Assembly: GCA_963773635.1 (NCBI GenBank)
Contig: CAVZBW010000005.1
Span: 2,170,001-2,234,000 of the forward strand
DNA length: 64,000 nucleotides
DNA from: CAVZBW01 sp963773635
GTDB taxonomy: Bacteria > Actinomycetota > Acidimicrobiia > Acidimicrobiales > RAAP-2
Direction of reading: 5' to 3'
Shown here: one piece after another, positions 1 through 12,135 of the stretch
How positions within the stretch are numbered: position 1 is the first letter of the stretch
Layout of the letters: the number at the start of each line of letters is the position of its first letter
Notes under the pieces: generated by a model
Databases searched by the model: none
Told to the model about the DNA's origin: nothing
What the model saw: only the letters and a program-made list of their open reading frames with translations
Position numbers and translations under genes: made by a program

Positions 1-42
1 CATGGCTCCGGGTGCTCGGCCCGGGAGCTCTGTCGGATCCTC

Positions 43-102
43 TCAGTGAATGTGCCCCAAGAGGCCCAAGAGCACCTGGAACAGATGAAGTAGCTCCAGC
101 AT
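43..102 (-). CDS. possible 19-residue hydrophobic peptide
   Basis: A 19-codon reading frame begins at an ATG (100-102) and ends at TGA (43-45). It is preceded by the Shine-Dalgarno-like run AAGGGAG eight bases upstream and by a well-formed promoter at 155-183. The product is rich in Leu and has three His (start MLELLHLF, end LGHIH). It resembles no family I recognise. It is too short for a full membrane helix plus anchor but could be a leader peptide: another ATG on the same strand lies at 1-3, where a downstream gene may begin outside the window. Expression is inferred from the signals alone. Confidence 0.4.
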   Translation of the reverse strand: MLELLHLFQVLLGLLGHIH

Positions 103-154
103 CGTCGTCTCTCCCTTGATCGGCGGATCTGCTGCGGCGCTGTGCGCCCGACAT

Positions 155-183
155 AGTGTACGCCGTTCACTTCTCCGTTTCAA
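155..183 (-). promoter_or_regulatory. sigma-70-type promoter, minus strand
   Basis: On the minus strand a -35 element TTGAAA (178-183) and a -10 element TACACT (155-160) are separated by exactly 17 bases. Transcription would begin near 148, about 45 bases before the ATG of the 19-codon frame at 43-102, and would continue leftwards out of the window. Confidence 0.5.
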
Positions 184-200
184 CGCATCGGCGACGGTCG

Positions 201-476
201 TCACTCCTCGTCGAACGTCTCCTCGAGTGCCTCTAGGGCGCTGAGGACGCCGTCGTCGTCGTCTCGGGCGGCCGCCTCTGCCAGCTGGAGCAAGAGCGCA
301 AAGTCCTCGGTGGCGTCGACCGTGTCGCCCGCCTCCGAAGGCGCCGCGTCCCCCGTCCGCTGCCAGTAGGCGCGCCATCCCGGCTCGTCGAGACGTTCCC
401 GGATGCGTTGCAGGCGGGTCCGCGCCGGTCCGGTCACACGCCTCGGTTCGGGAGCGGGCGCGGGTCCCTCGTCCAC
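201..476 (-). CDS. small acidic hypothetical protein
   Basis: A 91-residue protein if started at the GTG at 474-476, chosen because it is preceded by a strong AAGGAGGG ribosome-binding site five bases upstream. An ATG further up at 585-587 has no such site. The sequence contains an Arg-rich middle, a GWRAYWQ stretch and an acidic C-terminus ending in several Glu and Asp residues. No signal peptide or membrane segment is visible. I do not recognise the family. It is divergent from the substrate-binding protein gene at 685. The sequence composition looks like a genuine cytosolic protein, but there is no functional clue. Confidence 0.5.
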   Translation of the reverse strand: MDEGPAPAPEPRRVTGPARTRLQRIRERLDEPGWRAYWQRTGDAAPSEAGDTVDATEDFALLLQLAEAAARDDDDGVLSALEALEETFDEE

Positions 477-684
477 CTGTCCCTCCTTGCTCTGCTCCGG
501 GGCGTGCCACCGGCGCCAACGAGGGGCGCCGTTCGCGCGCGTCGGCCCTGGAGCGCTCCGGGCCGACAGGCCCGCCCTGCCGCTCATCGGGACAGTGTGA
601 CTGCGGCCGATTGCAAAATTGTTGGAAAATGGTCGTTACGCGCCTGGCAAACTGAGAGCCTGACCGACCGAGAGGGAGCTTCCC

Positions 685-1974
685 ATGCTGCGGCACCTCA
701 CCGTGCGACTCGGGTTGGTCATCACGGCCACGCTAATGGTGTCGGGGGGCGCCCTCTTCGGCGGCACCGGGGCCGCCGGGGCCGCGACCAGCTCTGGAAG
801 CGCCCCGGGGATCACCTCCCGTCAGATCACCGTTGGCGACGTGGCGACGTTGACGGGGCCGATCGCCTCCGACTTCGCGGCCGTCGTCCCGGGCGTGCGG
901 GCCTATTTCGACATGGTCAACGCCAGGGGCGGGATTGGAGGCCGGAAGCTCGACCTCGCCGACGTCCTCGATGACGGCGGCAACCCGACCGCGTTCGGCA
1001 ACCTGGCGCGAACCCTGGTCGACCAGGACCACGTCTTTGCCGTGGTCGGAGTGGCCAGCGCATTCTTCACCCCGACCTTCTTTGACGAGTCCGGAACGCC
1101 GACCTACGGCTACAACGCGACCCCGAATTGGAGCGGGCCCCCCAACCTCTTCGGAGCGGGCGGCTCGACCCAGCTCCCCGCGGTGGTCGGACCCTATACG
1201 GCGTGGCTCCTCAAGAGGACCCACAGCACCTCGGTGGCCGTCATGGCCTACAACGTCCAGCCATCGGGCTCGATCTGCGGCAGCACGGCCAACGAGCTCC
1301 GCAAAGCGGGATTCGACGTGAGCTTCGAAGACCTGAGTGCGCCGATCGACGGGAACATGACGACGGACGTCCAACGGATCCAGCACGCCGGCAGCGACTT
1401 CATCTTGAGCTGCATGGACGTCACGGGCAACATCTCGCTGGCGCGAGCCGTGCAGCAGTACGGCATCAGGGCCAACCAGCTCTGGTTCAACGGCAGCGAC
1501 CAGCAGGTGTTGGACAACTACGCGACGCTGATGCAGCGGGTCTACTTCAGCATCCCCTACGTGCCACTGCGGGCGCCGTCCGTTCGCTATCCAGGGCTGC
1601 AGACCTACCTCCGCGCGATGAGGAGGTACGAGCCGGCCTACGTGGGCGACCAGCTCGCCACCGAAGGATGGCAGTCGGCCGCCCTGTTCGCCACAGGGGT
1701 CAGGGCGGCCGGCAGGAACCTCACGCAGCAACGGGTCATCCGCCTGACCAACGAGATGACGGACTTCACGTCCGACGGGTTCGCCACCGTCACTGACTGG
1801 TCCGCCGCACACCACACGGCCGATGGCCCGTGGTGTACGGCCTACGTCAAGGCCGACGGCATCCACTTCGAACCCGTGTACCCGAAGGGTCATCAGGTCT
1901 TCGCCTGCTTTGGATCGCTCGACGCGAGGAACGCCACCCTCGTCACGCCACCTGCTGGCACCCCCGGGACGTAA
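685..1974 (+). CDS. ABC-type branched-chain amino acid-like substrate-binding protein
   Basis: A 429-residue exported protein of the periplasmic-binding-protein type I (LivK/amide-binding) family. Residues 1-35 form a signal peptide with a basic n-region and a hydrophobic core ending near AGAATSSG. The mature part starts with the family hallmark ITVGDVATLTGP and continues through the two-lobe fold. The start has a GAGAGGGAG ribosome-binding site. The proteins of this family bind small amphipathic ligands outside the cell and pass them to an ABC importer. No permease or ATPase gene is adjacent, so it may serve a distant transporter or act as a ligand sensor for the regulator that follows 11 bases downstream. 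The ligand cannot be predicted. Confidence 0.85.
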   Translation: MLRHLTVRLGLVITATLMVSGGALFGGTGAAGAATSSGSAPGITSRQITVGDVATLTGPIASDFAAVVPGVRAYFDMVNARGGIGGRKLDLADVLDDGGNPTAFGNLARTLVDQDHVFAVVGVASAFFTPTFFDESGTPTYGYNATPNWSGPPNLFGAGGSTQLPAVVGPYTAWLLKRTHSTSVAVMAYNVQPSGSICGSTANELRKAGFDVSFEDLSAPIDGNMTTDVQRIQHAGSDFILSCMDVTGNISLARAVQQYGIRANQLWFNGSDQQVLDNYATLMQRVYFSIPYVPLRAPSVRYPGLQTYLRAMRRYEPAYVGDQLATEGWQSAALFATGVRAAGRNLTQQRVIRLTNEMTDFTSDGFATVTDWSAAHHTADGPWCTAYVKADGIHFEPVYPKGHQVFACFGSLDARNATLVTPPAGTPGT

Positions 1975-1985
1975 AGGCGCGCCCA

Positions 1986-4900
1986 ATGGAATTCCTGCTG
2001 CTCGGACACTGCGAGGTCCGTGACGATGGACGCAGCATCCCGATCGGGGGCCGTCGTCAGCGCGCCGCGCTCGTCCTGCTGGCGCTCCATCCCGGCCAGG
2101 TGCTCGGCCTCGACTGGCTGGTCGACCAGCTCTGGGCCGGATCGCCGCCGCCGTCTGGAGCGACCACCCTGCGGGCCTACATCTCCCGGTTGCGGACCGC
2201 GCTGGCGTCCAGCGCCACCATCACCAAGGGATCCGACCTGCTCGTGAGCCGCCAGACCGGCTACATGCTCGCGATCAGTCCGGATCAGGTCGACGTGCAT
2301 CGCTTTGAGCGCGCCGTGGCCGCTGGCTCGATGTCCCTCGACCAGGGCGATCCCTACCGGGCGGCCTCCACGCTGCGCGAGGCACTCGCGATGTGGCGCG
2401 GGAGCGCGCTGGCAGACCTGGCCTACGAGTCCTTCGCGGTCACGGAGTCGCTCCGGCTCAACGAGCGTCGGCTGGAGGCCCTCGAGCTCTGCATCGAGGC
2501 CGAGCTGGCGTTGGGCCGGCATGCGTCCCTGATCGCCGAGCTCCAGCAGCTTGTCGGCGAGCACCCGTTGCGCGAGCCGTTTTGGGGACAGCTCATGCTC
2601 GCGCTCTACCGATGCGGGCGGCAGGGCGAGGCCCTCGCCACGTACAGCCGGCTCCGCAAGCAGCTCATCGTCGAGCTCGGCATCGATCCGTCGCCCGAGC
2701 TCGGCGAGCTCGAAGAGCGGATCCTTCTCCAGTCGCCCGATCTCCAGCTCACGCTTCCCCGACCGCCGGTCCTCCCTCCGGGTGTGCCCGTCTCGACTCC
2801 GGCCGATCCGGCCGGGCCACCTCCGAGCCCGGCCGCGCGAGAAGTTCCCAAGGTGCCGGCCGAGCCGCGGCCCCTGCCCTTCGTCGGACGCGAACGACAC
2901 CTCACGACCCTGAGCGCGGCGACGGCCGTAGTGCCGACGGACTCCTCCGCCGCGCCTGGCCGTAGTGACCGGCCAGGCCGGATGCGGGAAGACCCGCTTG
3001 CTGGCCGAGCTGGCCAAGGTGGCCTCGGCGAACGGGAGCCTGGTCGCTCGGGCGTCCGTCGAGGACGACACCGCCCTCCCTTTCGCCCCCTTCTCGTCGA
3101 TCGTCCGAGCCCTCCTGCAGCCGGTTCCCGGGGATGACCGCGGATCTGGACCGGCGTCCGCGGTTCCCGCCGACCTGGCCTGGCTCGTGCCCGAGATCGG
3201 CCCCGCGCCCCCGCTCGATGCCGACCTCGATCTGGCCCGCATCCGGCTGACCGAGAGCGTGCTGCAATTCTTGCGCACGGTCGGCCGGGGTGAGCCACTT
3301 CTCTTGCTCATCGACGACGGCCACCGGATGGGCGAGGCGGGAAGGGCGCTCCTGCACGAGGTCCTCGCCCGGCCGTGGCCTGGGCCGGTGGCCCTCGTCG
3401 TGGCGGCGAGATCCCCCGAGGAGGAGAGCACGATCAGCACCACCGTGGTCGAGCTGCTGCGACGCGAGGAAGTATCCCTCGTCGAGGTCGGTCGGCTTCT
3501 CCGGCCCGACGTGGCGGAGCTCGTCCAGCGGCTCGGGCTCCGCGCCGCCCCGGAGGACTGCGACGCGCTCGCCGCGCTGTTGCTGGAACAATCGGGTGGG
3601 ATTCCCCTGCTCATCAGGGAGCTCGTGGCCGCCGGCGACGAGGGCCTGGTCGAAGCGGCCACCCTGTCGGAACACGCCACGACGAGGCCGGTGGTCCAGG
3701 GCATCATCGGCAACCGCGTTGCTCAGCTGTCGCTGCCGGCTCGCCACCTGCTCGAGGCCGCGGCGGTGGTCGGATCCGACATCGACGTCGGCGTGGTGTC
3801 GGCGATCACCGGTCGCGGGACGGTCGAGGTCCTGGAGTCCCTCGACGAGACGGCGCGTCTGGGGCTCGTGGTCGAACAGAACGAGCTCGACCGGTTCCGG
3901 TTCGACCATGCATTGATCCGCGACGTCCTCGCCGGATCGGTGTCGGCAAGCCGGCGCAGCCGGTTGCATGGTGCCGCTGCGGAGGTGTTGGCCGTCCGCG
4001 GTGCCGGGATGGAGGCGGCCGATCATGCGCTCAAGGGTCTGCGGAGCCTCGACACCGAGAAGGCCGCCGGCTTCGTGCTGGACGGGGCCCGGAAGGCACT
4101 GTCGTCCCTGGACTTCGGCGTGGCCAGGGAACTGTGCAACCGCCTGATCGACGCCTGCGGCGAGGAGCTCTCCCCCGGGGTGCTCGCCGACGTGCTGACC
4201 GTGCTCGGCCAGGCGGCAGGACTGTCCGGCGCGCTCGGGGAAGCCGAAGCTGCCTGGTCTCGAGCCGCCGACCTGGCCCGGGCCACCGGTGATTGGGACC
4301 GCTTCTGCGACGTGGCGCTGGGGTGTCACGCGCACGGCCAGGGGACCAGTGGGTCTCAGCTGCGATCGCGACTGCTCGACGAGGGCTTCGAACGTGCGAC
4401 CTCCGCACCGCGGACCAAGTGGCTCCGCGTGGCCGCGGCCTGGGCCGGTGATGCGCTGTTGAGGCCCGGATATCTGATCGATCCGGCCCAGCTCGACGAG
4501 ATCGAGACGGCGGCGGAGGACCACGCGGTGGCCACCGGTGACGCCGAGCTCCTGGAGATCGTCTGCAACACGAGAGGCAACGTATGCCAGAGCCCCGAGG
4601 AGCGCCGGAGATGGTGGAAGCGGCTCGAGGAGGTCACGTCGATCACCGGCAACCACTGGCTCCTCGGCCGAGCGGTCTTCGGGACGCTCTCCTTGGATGC
4701 CGCGAAGGGTGACGGGGCTCAGGTCGAGCGGGAGCTCGAGCGCATCCGCGAGATGCTCGACCGGCTCGAACATCCGGGGCTCCGTTGGGGGTACGAGGTG
4801 GCGATGGCGAGCTGGGAGGGCATGCACGGGGACTTCGGGGCCTCCGACGACCACGCCGCTCGGGCCCTCGAGATCGGCGAGCGCTACGGCATACCCGATG

Positions 4901-5535
4901 CCCTCGGTGCGTTTGGAGGCCACCTCTTCCTCTCCGCCTTCCACCGCGGCAACCTTGGGCAGCTACGGCCGTTGGTCGAGGCCCCCCCAGAGGCGGGCGG
5001 CGTGCCGGTCGCCGAGTCGGGACTGCTGGCTGCGTCGCTCGCAACGAGCCTCGTCATCTTGCTCGACAACGACGTCGAGGGAGCGCGGACCCGCCTGGCC
5101 GAGCTTCTCCCGCAGCTACCGAGGAACCATCAGGCGGATCTCTGGGAGTGGGAGCTGTGCGTCGCGGCCGAGGTGGCCAGTGCCGTCGGCGATGATGATG
5201 CCGTGGCGCGGCTGGCGGAGGACCTCGCCCCCCTGACGGGCACCTTCTCGATCGCCATCATGTTCATCTCCGACTTCGGCCCGGTCGATCGGTCACTCGG
5301 GAGGCTCGCCGCACGACAGGGACGGTTCGATCTTGCCGATCACCACTTCGTCCGGGCACTCGAGGCATGCCATCGGCTGGGAGCCCGTTGCTGGGCGCTG
5401 CGGACCGAGACCGATCGCCTCCTGGCGGCGCGGCGGGCTGGGCGTGCCGTTCCCGGCGCCGACGACCTGGTGGACCGGTTGACCCGTGCCGGGCTCGGCG
5501 GCGCGCTGGCGGCCCTCGAAGCCGATCTCGGATGA
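1986..5535 (+). CDS. SARP/BTAD-type regulator with AAA/STAND ATPase domain (frame-shifted)
   Basis: Two reading frames together encode one large transcriptional regulator. The first starts at ATG 1986 (AAAGG eight bases upstream) and carries an OmpR-like winged helix (about residues 1-95, with the GGRRQRAAL and LWAG motifs) and a bacterial transcriptional activator domain (about 100-250). The second frame carries the P-loop GQAGCGKT, a Walker B-like LLLLIDDGH and a long helical repeat region to 5535. The switch lies between 2932 and 2956, just before the P-loop. One base too many or two too few would explain it. The second half has no plausible start of its own ahead of the P-loop. It follows the substrate-binding protein by 11 bases, which suggests a shared operon and a possible role in controlling uptake or extracellular hydrolases. 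No LuxR-type C-terminal helix-turn-helix is visible. Confidence 0.75.
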
Positions 5536-5544
5536 CTCGATGCA

Positions 5545-5561
5545 ACCCTCGGGGCAAGGGT
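5545..5561. terminator. weak stem-loop between convergent genes
   Basis: ACCCT and AGGGT can pair around a seven-base loop in the 33-base gap between the convergent regulator and GH30 genes. There is no T-tract, so any terminator function is uncertain. Confidence 0.25.
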
Positions 5562-5568
5562 CGGCGGA

Positions 5569-6993
5569 TCACGCCCGCAGCACGTAGGTGACCAGCGCTC
5601 GCTCCGGAAGCGTCATCCGGAACGACCCGCCGCTGACCTTTGCCGCGGGCTGTGCGGCCGTGTCGGCCGAGGCATCGGTCAAATAGGGAGTGACCGAGCC
5701 CGTCCTCGGCAGCCCTGCACCCGACAACGAGACGGTCACCTTCGCCGGACTGGTGCTCGTATTGAGCGCGACGACGGCGACCGTCCCGTCCGTGTTTCGG
5801 AACGCCGTGAGGTCGAGACGGCGGTCGTCGGTGGCGGCGCCGATCCGGATCGCGCCCGGCCGCACAAACCGGCTGTAGTTGGCGAAAGCCCAGAGCCGCG
5901 CCGAGGGCGTCACGGCGGAGCCGTCGACCCGGACCAGGCTTTCGTTGTCGTCGCCGTACTGGCTGGTGCCCCACCAATAGAAGAAGGCACCCAGGTCCGC
6001 GTGAGCCAGCCCGGTGTAGATGTTCTCTGCCCAGGAGAGTCCCGAGGCGCGGGTCCCGTCGTCCCACGCCGGGTCCCATCGGTCGAGCGTCGACCATTCG
6101 GTCTCCCAGGCGGGCTCGTACCACCCGGCAAGCGGCGACGCGGGGGCCTTCGTGTAGCCGTGGCTGGAGAAGGTCTTGACGGTGCGGGCCGCCGGTCGGG
6201 ACGCCTCGAGGGCCCGGGCATAGCGGGCGGCGTAGTTCCAACCCTCGGTGTCGCAGCACTGGATGCGGGTGGGGAGCCCGGACCGGGCCAGGGCGGCGCC
6301 GAGCACCGGTGCGAAGTCCGCCGTCTGGCGCGGCGTCATGACCATGCTCGTATAGCCGGGCGCGGCCAGGTTGGCCTCGTTCTCGAAATCGATGAACTCG
6401 AGGGGAAGCCCTACCGCCGCGTAGTCCCGGGCGTACTGCACCAGATAGTCGGCGTACGCCTCGCGCCAATCGCCGCTCTCGCAGTGTGTCCCCGGAGCGC
6501 CACAGAGCATGCCGCCATGGGTGTCCGAGCCATTCGTCTTCATGAACGGTGGGGCGCCCCAGGAGTCGGCGATCAACCGATCCACGCCGTACTCCTGCTT
6601 GATCGTCGTCGCGAGCCACAGTTGACCGTCGTCGTCTCCGATCGGGGCATAGATCGGCGCAGCCGTGGGTCCCGCGGGCGCCGTGGGCTCGATGGTCCCA
6701 AAGCCCGCCGTCGAGCCGACCTGGTTTCTCAGGATGGTCAGGCCGGCGCCGGAGCGCGCACTGTAGAGAAGGTCGAGCACCTCGCTCTGCACCGGCGGGG
6801 GGTCGGCCATGAGGAACTTCGCCTGCAAGAACGCCTCGGAGGAACCGAACCCGGCGATCCGCTGGTAAGTCGTGCTGCCGTCGACGGTCGCCGACAATCC
6901 CTGCGACGTCGCGAGCGCCGGCTGGGTAGGCACGACCACCGCCGCCGCGAGGATGCAGCCAAGGAGTGGGATCCGGAGTCCTCGAACGGCCAT
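5569..6993 (-). CDS. secreted glycoside hydrolase family 30-like enzyme
   Basis: A 474-residue secreted glycosidase. The ATG at 6991-6993 has a GAGGGAG site upstream and is followed by a signal peptide (MAVRGLRIPLLG, Ala/Val-rich core, cleavage near ALA). The N-terminal QRIAGFGSSEA matches the GFG(G/A)S(x)A start of the GH30 (beta/alpha)8 barrel. The acid/base Glu is probably in the FENEANL segment, and the nucleophile Glu in SWAENIYTG. The C-terminal part has the beta-sandwich typical of GH30, ending ALVTYVLRA. Family members cut beta-1,6-glucan, glucuronoxylan or related polymers; the exact substrate is not clear. It lies convergent to the regulator gene and downstream of the tRNA-Thr on the same strand. 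Confidence 0.8.
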   Translation of the reverse strand: MAVRGLRIPLLGCILAAAVVVPTQPALATSQGLSATVDGSTTYQRIAGFGSSEAFLQAKFLMADPPPVQSEVLDLLYSARSGAGLTILRNQVGSTAGFGTIEPTAPAGPTAAPIYAPIGDDDGQLWLATTIKQEYGVDRLIADSWGAPPFMKTNGSDTHGGMLCGAPGTHCESGDWREAYADYLVQYARDYAAVGLPLEFIDFENEANLAAPGYTSMVMTPRQTADFAPVLGAALARSGLPTRIQCCDTEGWNYAARYARALEASRPAARTVKTFSSHGYTKAPASPLAGWYEPAWETEWSTLDRWDPAWDDGTRASGLSWAENIYTGLAHADLGAFFYWWGTSQYGDDNESLVRVDGSAVTPSARLWAFANYSRFVRPGAIRIGAATDDRRLDLTAFRNTDGTVAVVALNTSTSPAKVTVSLSGAGLPRTGSVTPYLTDASADTAAQPAAKVSGGSFRMTLPERALVTYVLRA

Positions 6994-7049
6994 CGGGAGC
7001 GTCTCCCTCTCGCGATCACCCTCGGCCGAGGGTCGTTCCTTGAACTGCG

Positions 7050-7122
7050 AGCCTGGGAGGAGACTCGAACTCCTGACCTGCGCATTACGAGTGCGCTGCT
7101 CTACCAACTGAGCTACCCAGGC
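7050..7122 (-). tRNA. tRNA-Thr (CGT anticodon)
   Basis: The minus strand folds into a standard 73-base cloverleaf. The acceptor arms GCCTGGG and CCCAGGC pair, the D-arm contains AGCTCAGTTGGTAGAGC, the anticodon loop CTCGTAA presents CGT (template 7087-7089), and the T-loop is TTCGAGT. CCA is not encoded. It decodes ACG codons, which are common in this high-GC genome. Confidence 0.95.
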
Positions 7123-7186
7123 GGACCCGGTCAGGGTAGTCGGTCCCCGTCCTCCGCCCCGTCGGGCCTGCCGCCGTACGCCCCAC

Positions 7187-8320
7187 TCACAGGAGCGAGA
7201 GCCGCACGAACAAGGCCTCGAGGAGCAGCCGCTCGTTAGGGTTCCTCTCCAGCGTGGCGGTCGTCTCGGACACGATGGCGGCCGCCCGCTCGTAGGGCAC
7301 CGCCTCGGTCACGGGGGCGCCCGGTGACCCGCCACCTCGAAGGGCGTCCACCAGCCGATCCCGGTAGGCGCGTGCGAGGACTCCCAGGCCGGCGCGCAGC
7401 TCCCCGGTCCGCAACTGCCGCTCCTCCCGGTGGTGACGATCGGCGATCTCCTTGCGACGGGGGAGCCCGCGTTCACCCATCGTCCGCGCCTCCTCCGTCA
7501 GGCGCTCGAGCTCCGCCGCCTGATGGGCACGCAATGGCGCCAGGCCGGCCTCGCCCGCCGCCAGCACCTCGCGTGCCAGCGTCGCGGCGGCGGCGCCGCT
7601 TCCGTCGAGCCGGTCCGGCACGGAGCGCCAGAGGGCGACGCGTGCGGCGTGTCCCGGGTCCTCGGCAAGCAGCCGGGCCCGCTCGAGATCGCCTCCGCAG
7701 TCCACCGCGATCTCGGCGGCCTCATCGGCGGAAACGCCGCGATCGACGAGCCACCGCGCGACGTCCTCCTCCCCGATCGGCTTGAAATCGATCGTGACGC
7801 ACCGGCTGGCCACCGTGACCAGCTCCGGCGGAACGTCGTCGGCGATCAGGACGAAAACCGTGCTCGGCGGCGGCTCCTCCAGGGTCTTGAGCAGTGCGGG
7901 CGCCGATCGGATGGCCAGGTGGACGTCGCCGACCACCAGCACTTGGCGCGTCGACTCGAACGGGCGGTGCTGGGAGAGCCCGACCAGCCGCCGGGCCTCG
8001 TCGACGCCCACGGCCGGACCGGTGCGCTCGACCACGACGAGATCGGGGTGGGTCCCCTCGAGCGCTCGACGGCAGGCGTCGCACTCGCCGCATCCGCCCC
8101 GCGGGCAGAGCAGCGCGGCGGCGAAGGCGCGAGCGGCCTGGCGCCGTCCCGTCCCGGGCGGGCCGCAGAACAGATAGGCGTGCACGGGTCGCCGAGCGGC
8201 GGCCCGCAGTGCCTCGACCGCCGCCGCCTGGCCGATCACGTCCGAGAACAGAGCAAGGACGGGGGCCCCTTGGACCGGCCGGCCCTCGCCGGGTCGGTCC
8301 GCCGCAACGACCGCGCTCAT
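7187..8320 (-). CDS. holB: DNA polymerase III delta-prime subunit
   Basis: A 377-residue clamp-loader AAA+ protein. The ATG at 8318-8320 overlaps the tmk stop codon as ATGA. The sequence begins FSDVIGQ, has a degenerate P-loop GPPGTGRR, a four-Cys zinc-binding cluster (CPRGGCGECDAC), the LLKTLEEPP motif and the sensor-1 SRC motif (VASRC). These features identify delta-prime rather than gamma/tau: the P-loop lysine is replaced by Arg, consistent with a non-hydrolysing subunit. It acts at the replication fork to load the sliding clamp. The order topA-tmk-holB with overlapping or nearly touching genes marks an operon, an arrangement known in other Actinobacteria. Confidence 0.9.
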   Translation of the reverse strand: MSAVVAADRPGEGRPVQGAPVLALFSDVIGQAAAVEALRAAARRPVHAYLFCGPPGTGRRQAARAFAAALLCPRGGCGECDACRRALEGTHPDLVVVERTGPAVGVDEARRLVGLSQHRPFESTRQVLVVGDVHLAIRSAPALLKTLEEPPPSTVFVLIADDVPPELVTVASRCVTIDFKPIGEEDVARWLVDRGVSADEAAEIAVDCGGDLERARLLAEDPGHAARVALWRSVPDRLDGSGAAAATLAREVLAAGEAGLAPLRAHQAAELERLTEEARTMGERGLPRRKEIADRHHREERQLRTGELRAGLGVLARAYRDRLVDALRGGGSPGAPVTEAVPYERAAAIVSETTATLERNPNERLLLEALFVRLSLL

Positions 8321-8979
8321 GGGCGCCCCCACCGTGCCCGAACCGCTCCCGCCACCGCGCTGGCCACCTCCTCGAGGCTCGCCGAACCGTCGACGACGGC
8401 CCAACCGTCGGGATCATCGCGCGCCATCGCGACGAAACCCTCGCGGACGCGGCGGTGGAAGTCGAGGTCGAGCGACTCGAGCCGGTCCGGAGCGTCGGCT
8501 TCGAGGCGAGCCCGCGCCATCTCGACCGGGACGTCGATCAGCACCGACAGGTCGGCCTCCACCCCGGCGCAGGCCCATCGAGCGAGCCGCCGCAGCCCAT
8601 CGACGTCCAGCCCGCGACCCCACCCCTGGTAGGCCAAGGTCGAGCCCGAGTAGCGATCCGTGACGACCCAGCGGCCGGCGTCGAGGGCCGGGGAGATCAC
8701 CTCGACCACGTGCTGGGCGCGATCGGCGGCCATCAGGAGGGCCTCCGCCCGGGCCGTGGGGGCGTGGTCGTGCCCGGGCGAGAGCGTCAGCCGGCGGAGC
8801 TCCCGTCCGAGCGCGGTGGCGCCCGGCTCCCAGGTCGCCAGCGCGTCGAGGCGTCGGGCCAGGAGGGCGGTCTGGGTCGACTTGCCCGAGCCGTCGATGC
8901 CCTCGAGGGCGATCAGCCGACCTCGTGCGCCGGGTGCTCCCGGGCCGGCGACCTCGGGCTCGGGGGTCACCTGGCCCAC
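8317..8979 (-). CDS. tmk: thymidylate kinase
   Basis: Converts dTMP to dTDP in nucleotide synthesis. The up to 220-residue frame holds the P-loop LEGIDGSGKST (about residues 24-34), the DRY motif (VVTDRYSGSTLAYQG) that binds the substrate base, and the SVLIDVPVE strand. The longest start is a GTG at 8977-8979, three bases after the topA stop codon, with no clear ribosome-binding site. The conserved part begins at about residue 20 (GRLIALEG), so the true start may be internal. It overlaps holB by four bases. Confidence 0.9.
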   Translation of the reverse strand: MGQVTPEPEVAGPGAPGARGRLIALEGIDGSGKSTQTALLARRLDALATWEPGATALGRELRRLTLSPGHDHAPTARAEALLMAADRAQHVVEVISPALDAGRWVVTDRYSGSTLAYQGWGRGLDVDGLRRLARWACAGVEADLSVLIDVPVEMARARLEADAPDRLESLDLDFHRRVREGFVAMARDDPDGWAVVDGSASLEEVASAVAGAVRARWGRP

Positions 8980-8982
8980 GGC

Positions 8983-11991
<3,009 letters not shown>

Positions 11992-12001
11992 GGTGTGGGA
12001 C

Positions 12002-12031
12002 AGGCTGCTGAGGCCCGGGGGGTCCTGTCAA
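12002..12031 (-). promoter_or_regulatory. candidate topA promoter
   Basis: On the minus strand a perfect -35 element TTGACA (12026-12031) lies 18 bases from a poor -10 element CAGCCT (12002-12007). The -10 element ends 10 bases before the topA ATG at 11989-11991, and no ribosome-binding site is present, so the transcript could be leaderless. Confidence 0.35.
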
Positions 12032-12135
12032 GAGAGACATCGGAGATCCCACCGGGCGGGCATTCCCGACGCCTCGTCTACCAGACGGGTGCGCCGAGAG
12101 GGCCGCGGGGCCTCCGAACCGCCTGCACGACCGAG

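Noticed and set aside
2902..4944. 680-codon minus-strand frame opposite the SARP-ATPase gene
   Set aside because: Antisense shadow of high-GC coding sequence, no recognisable motif.
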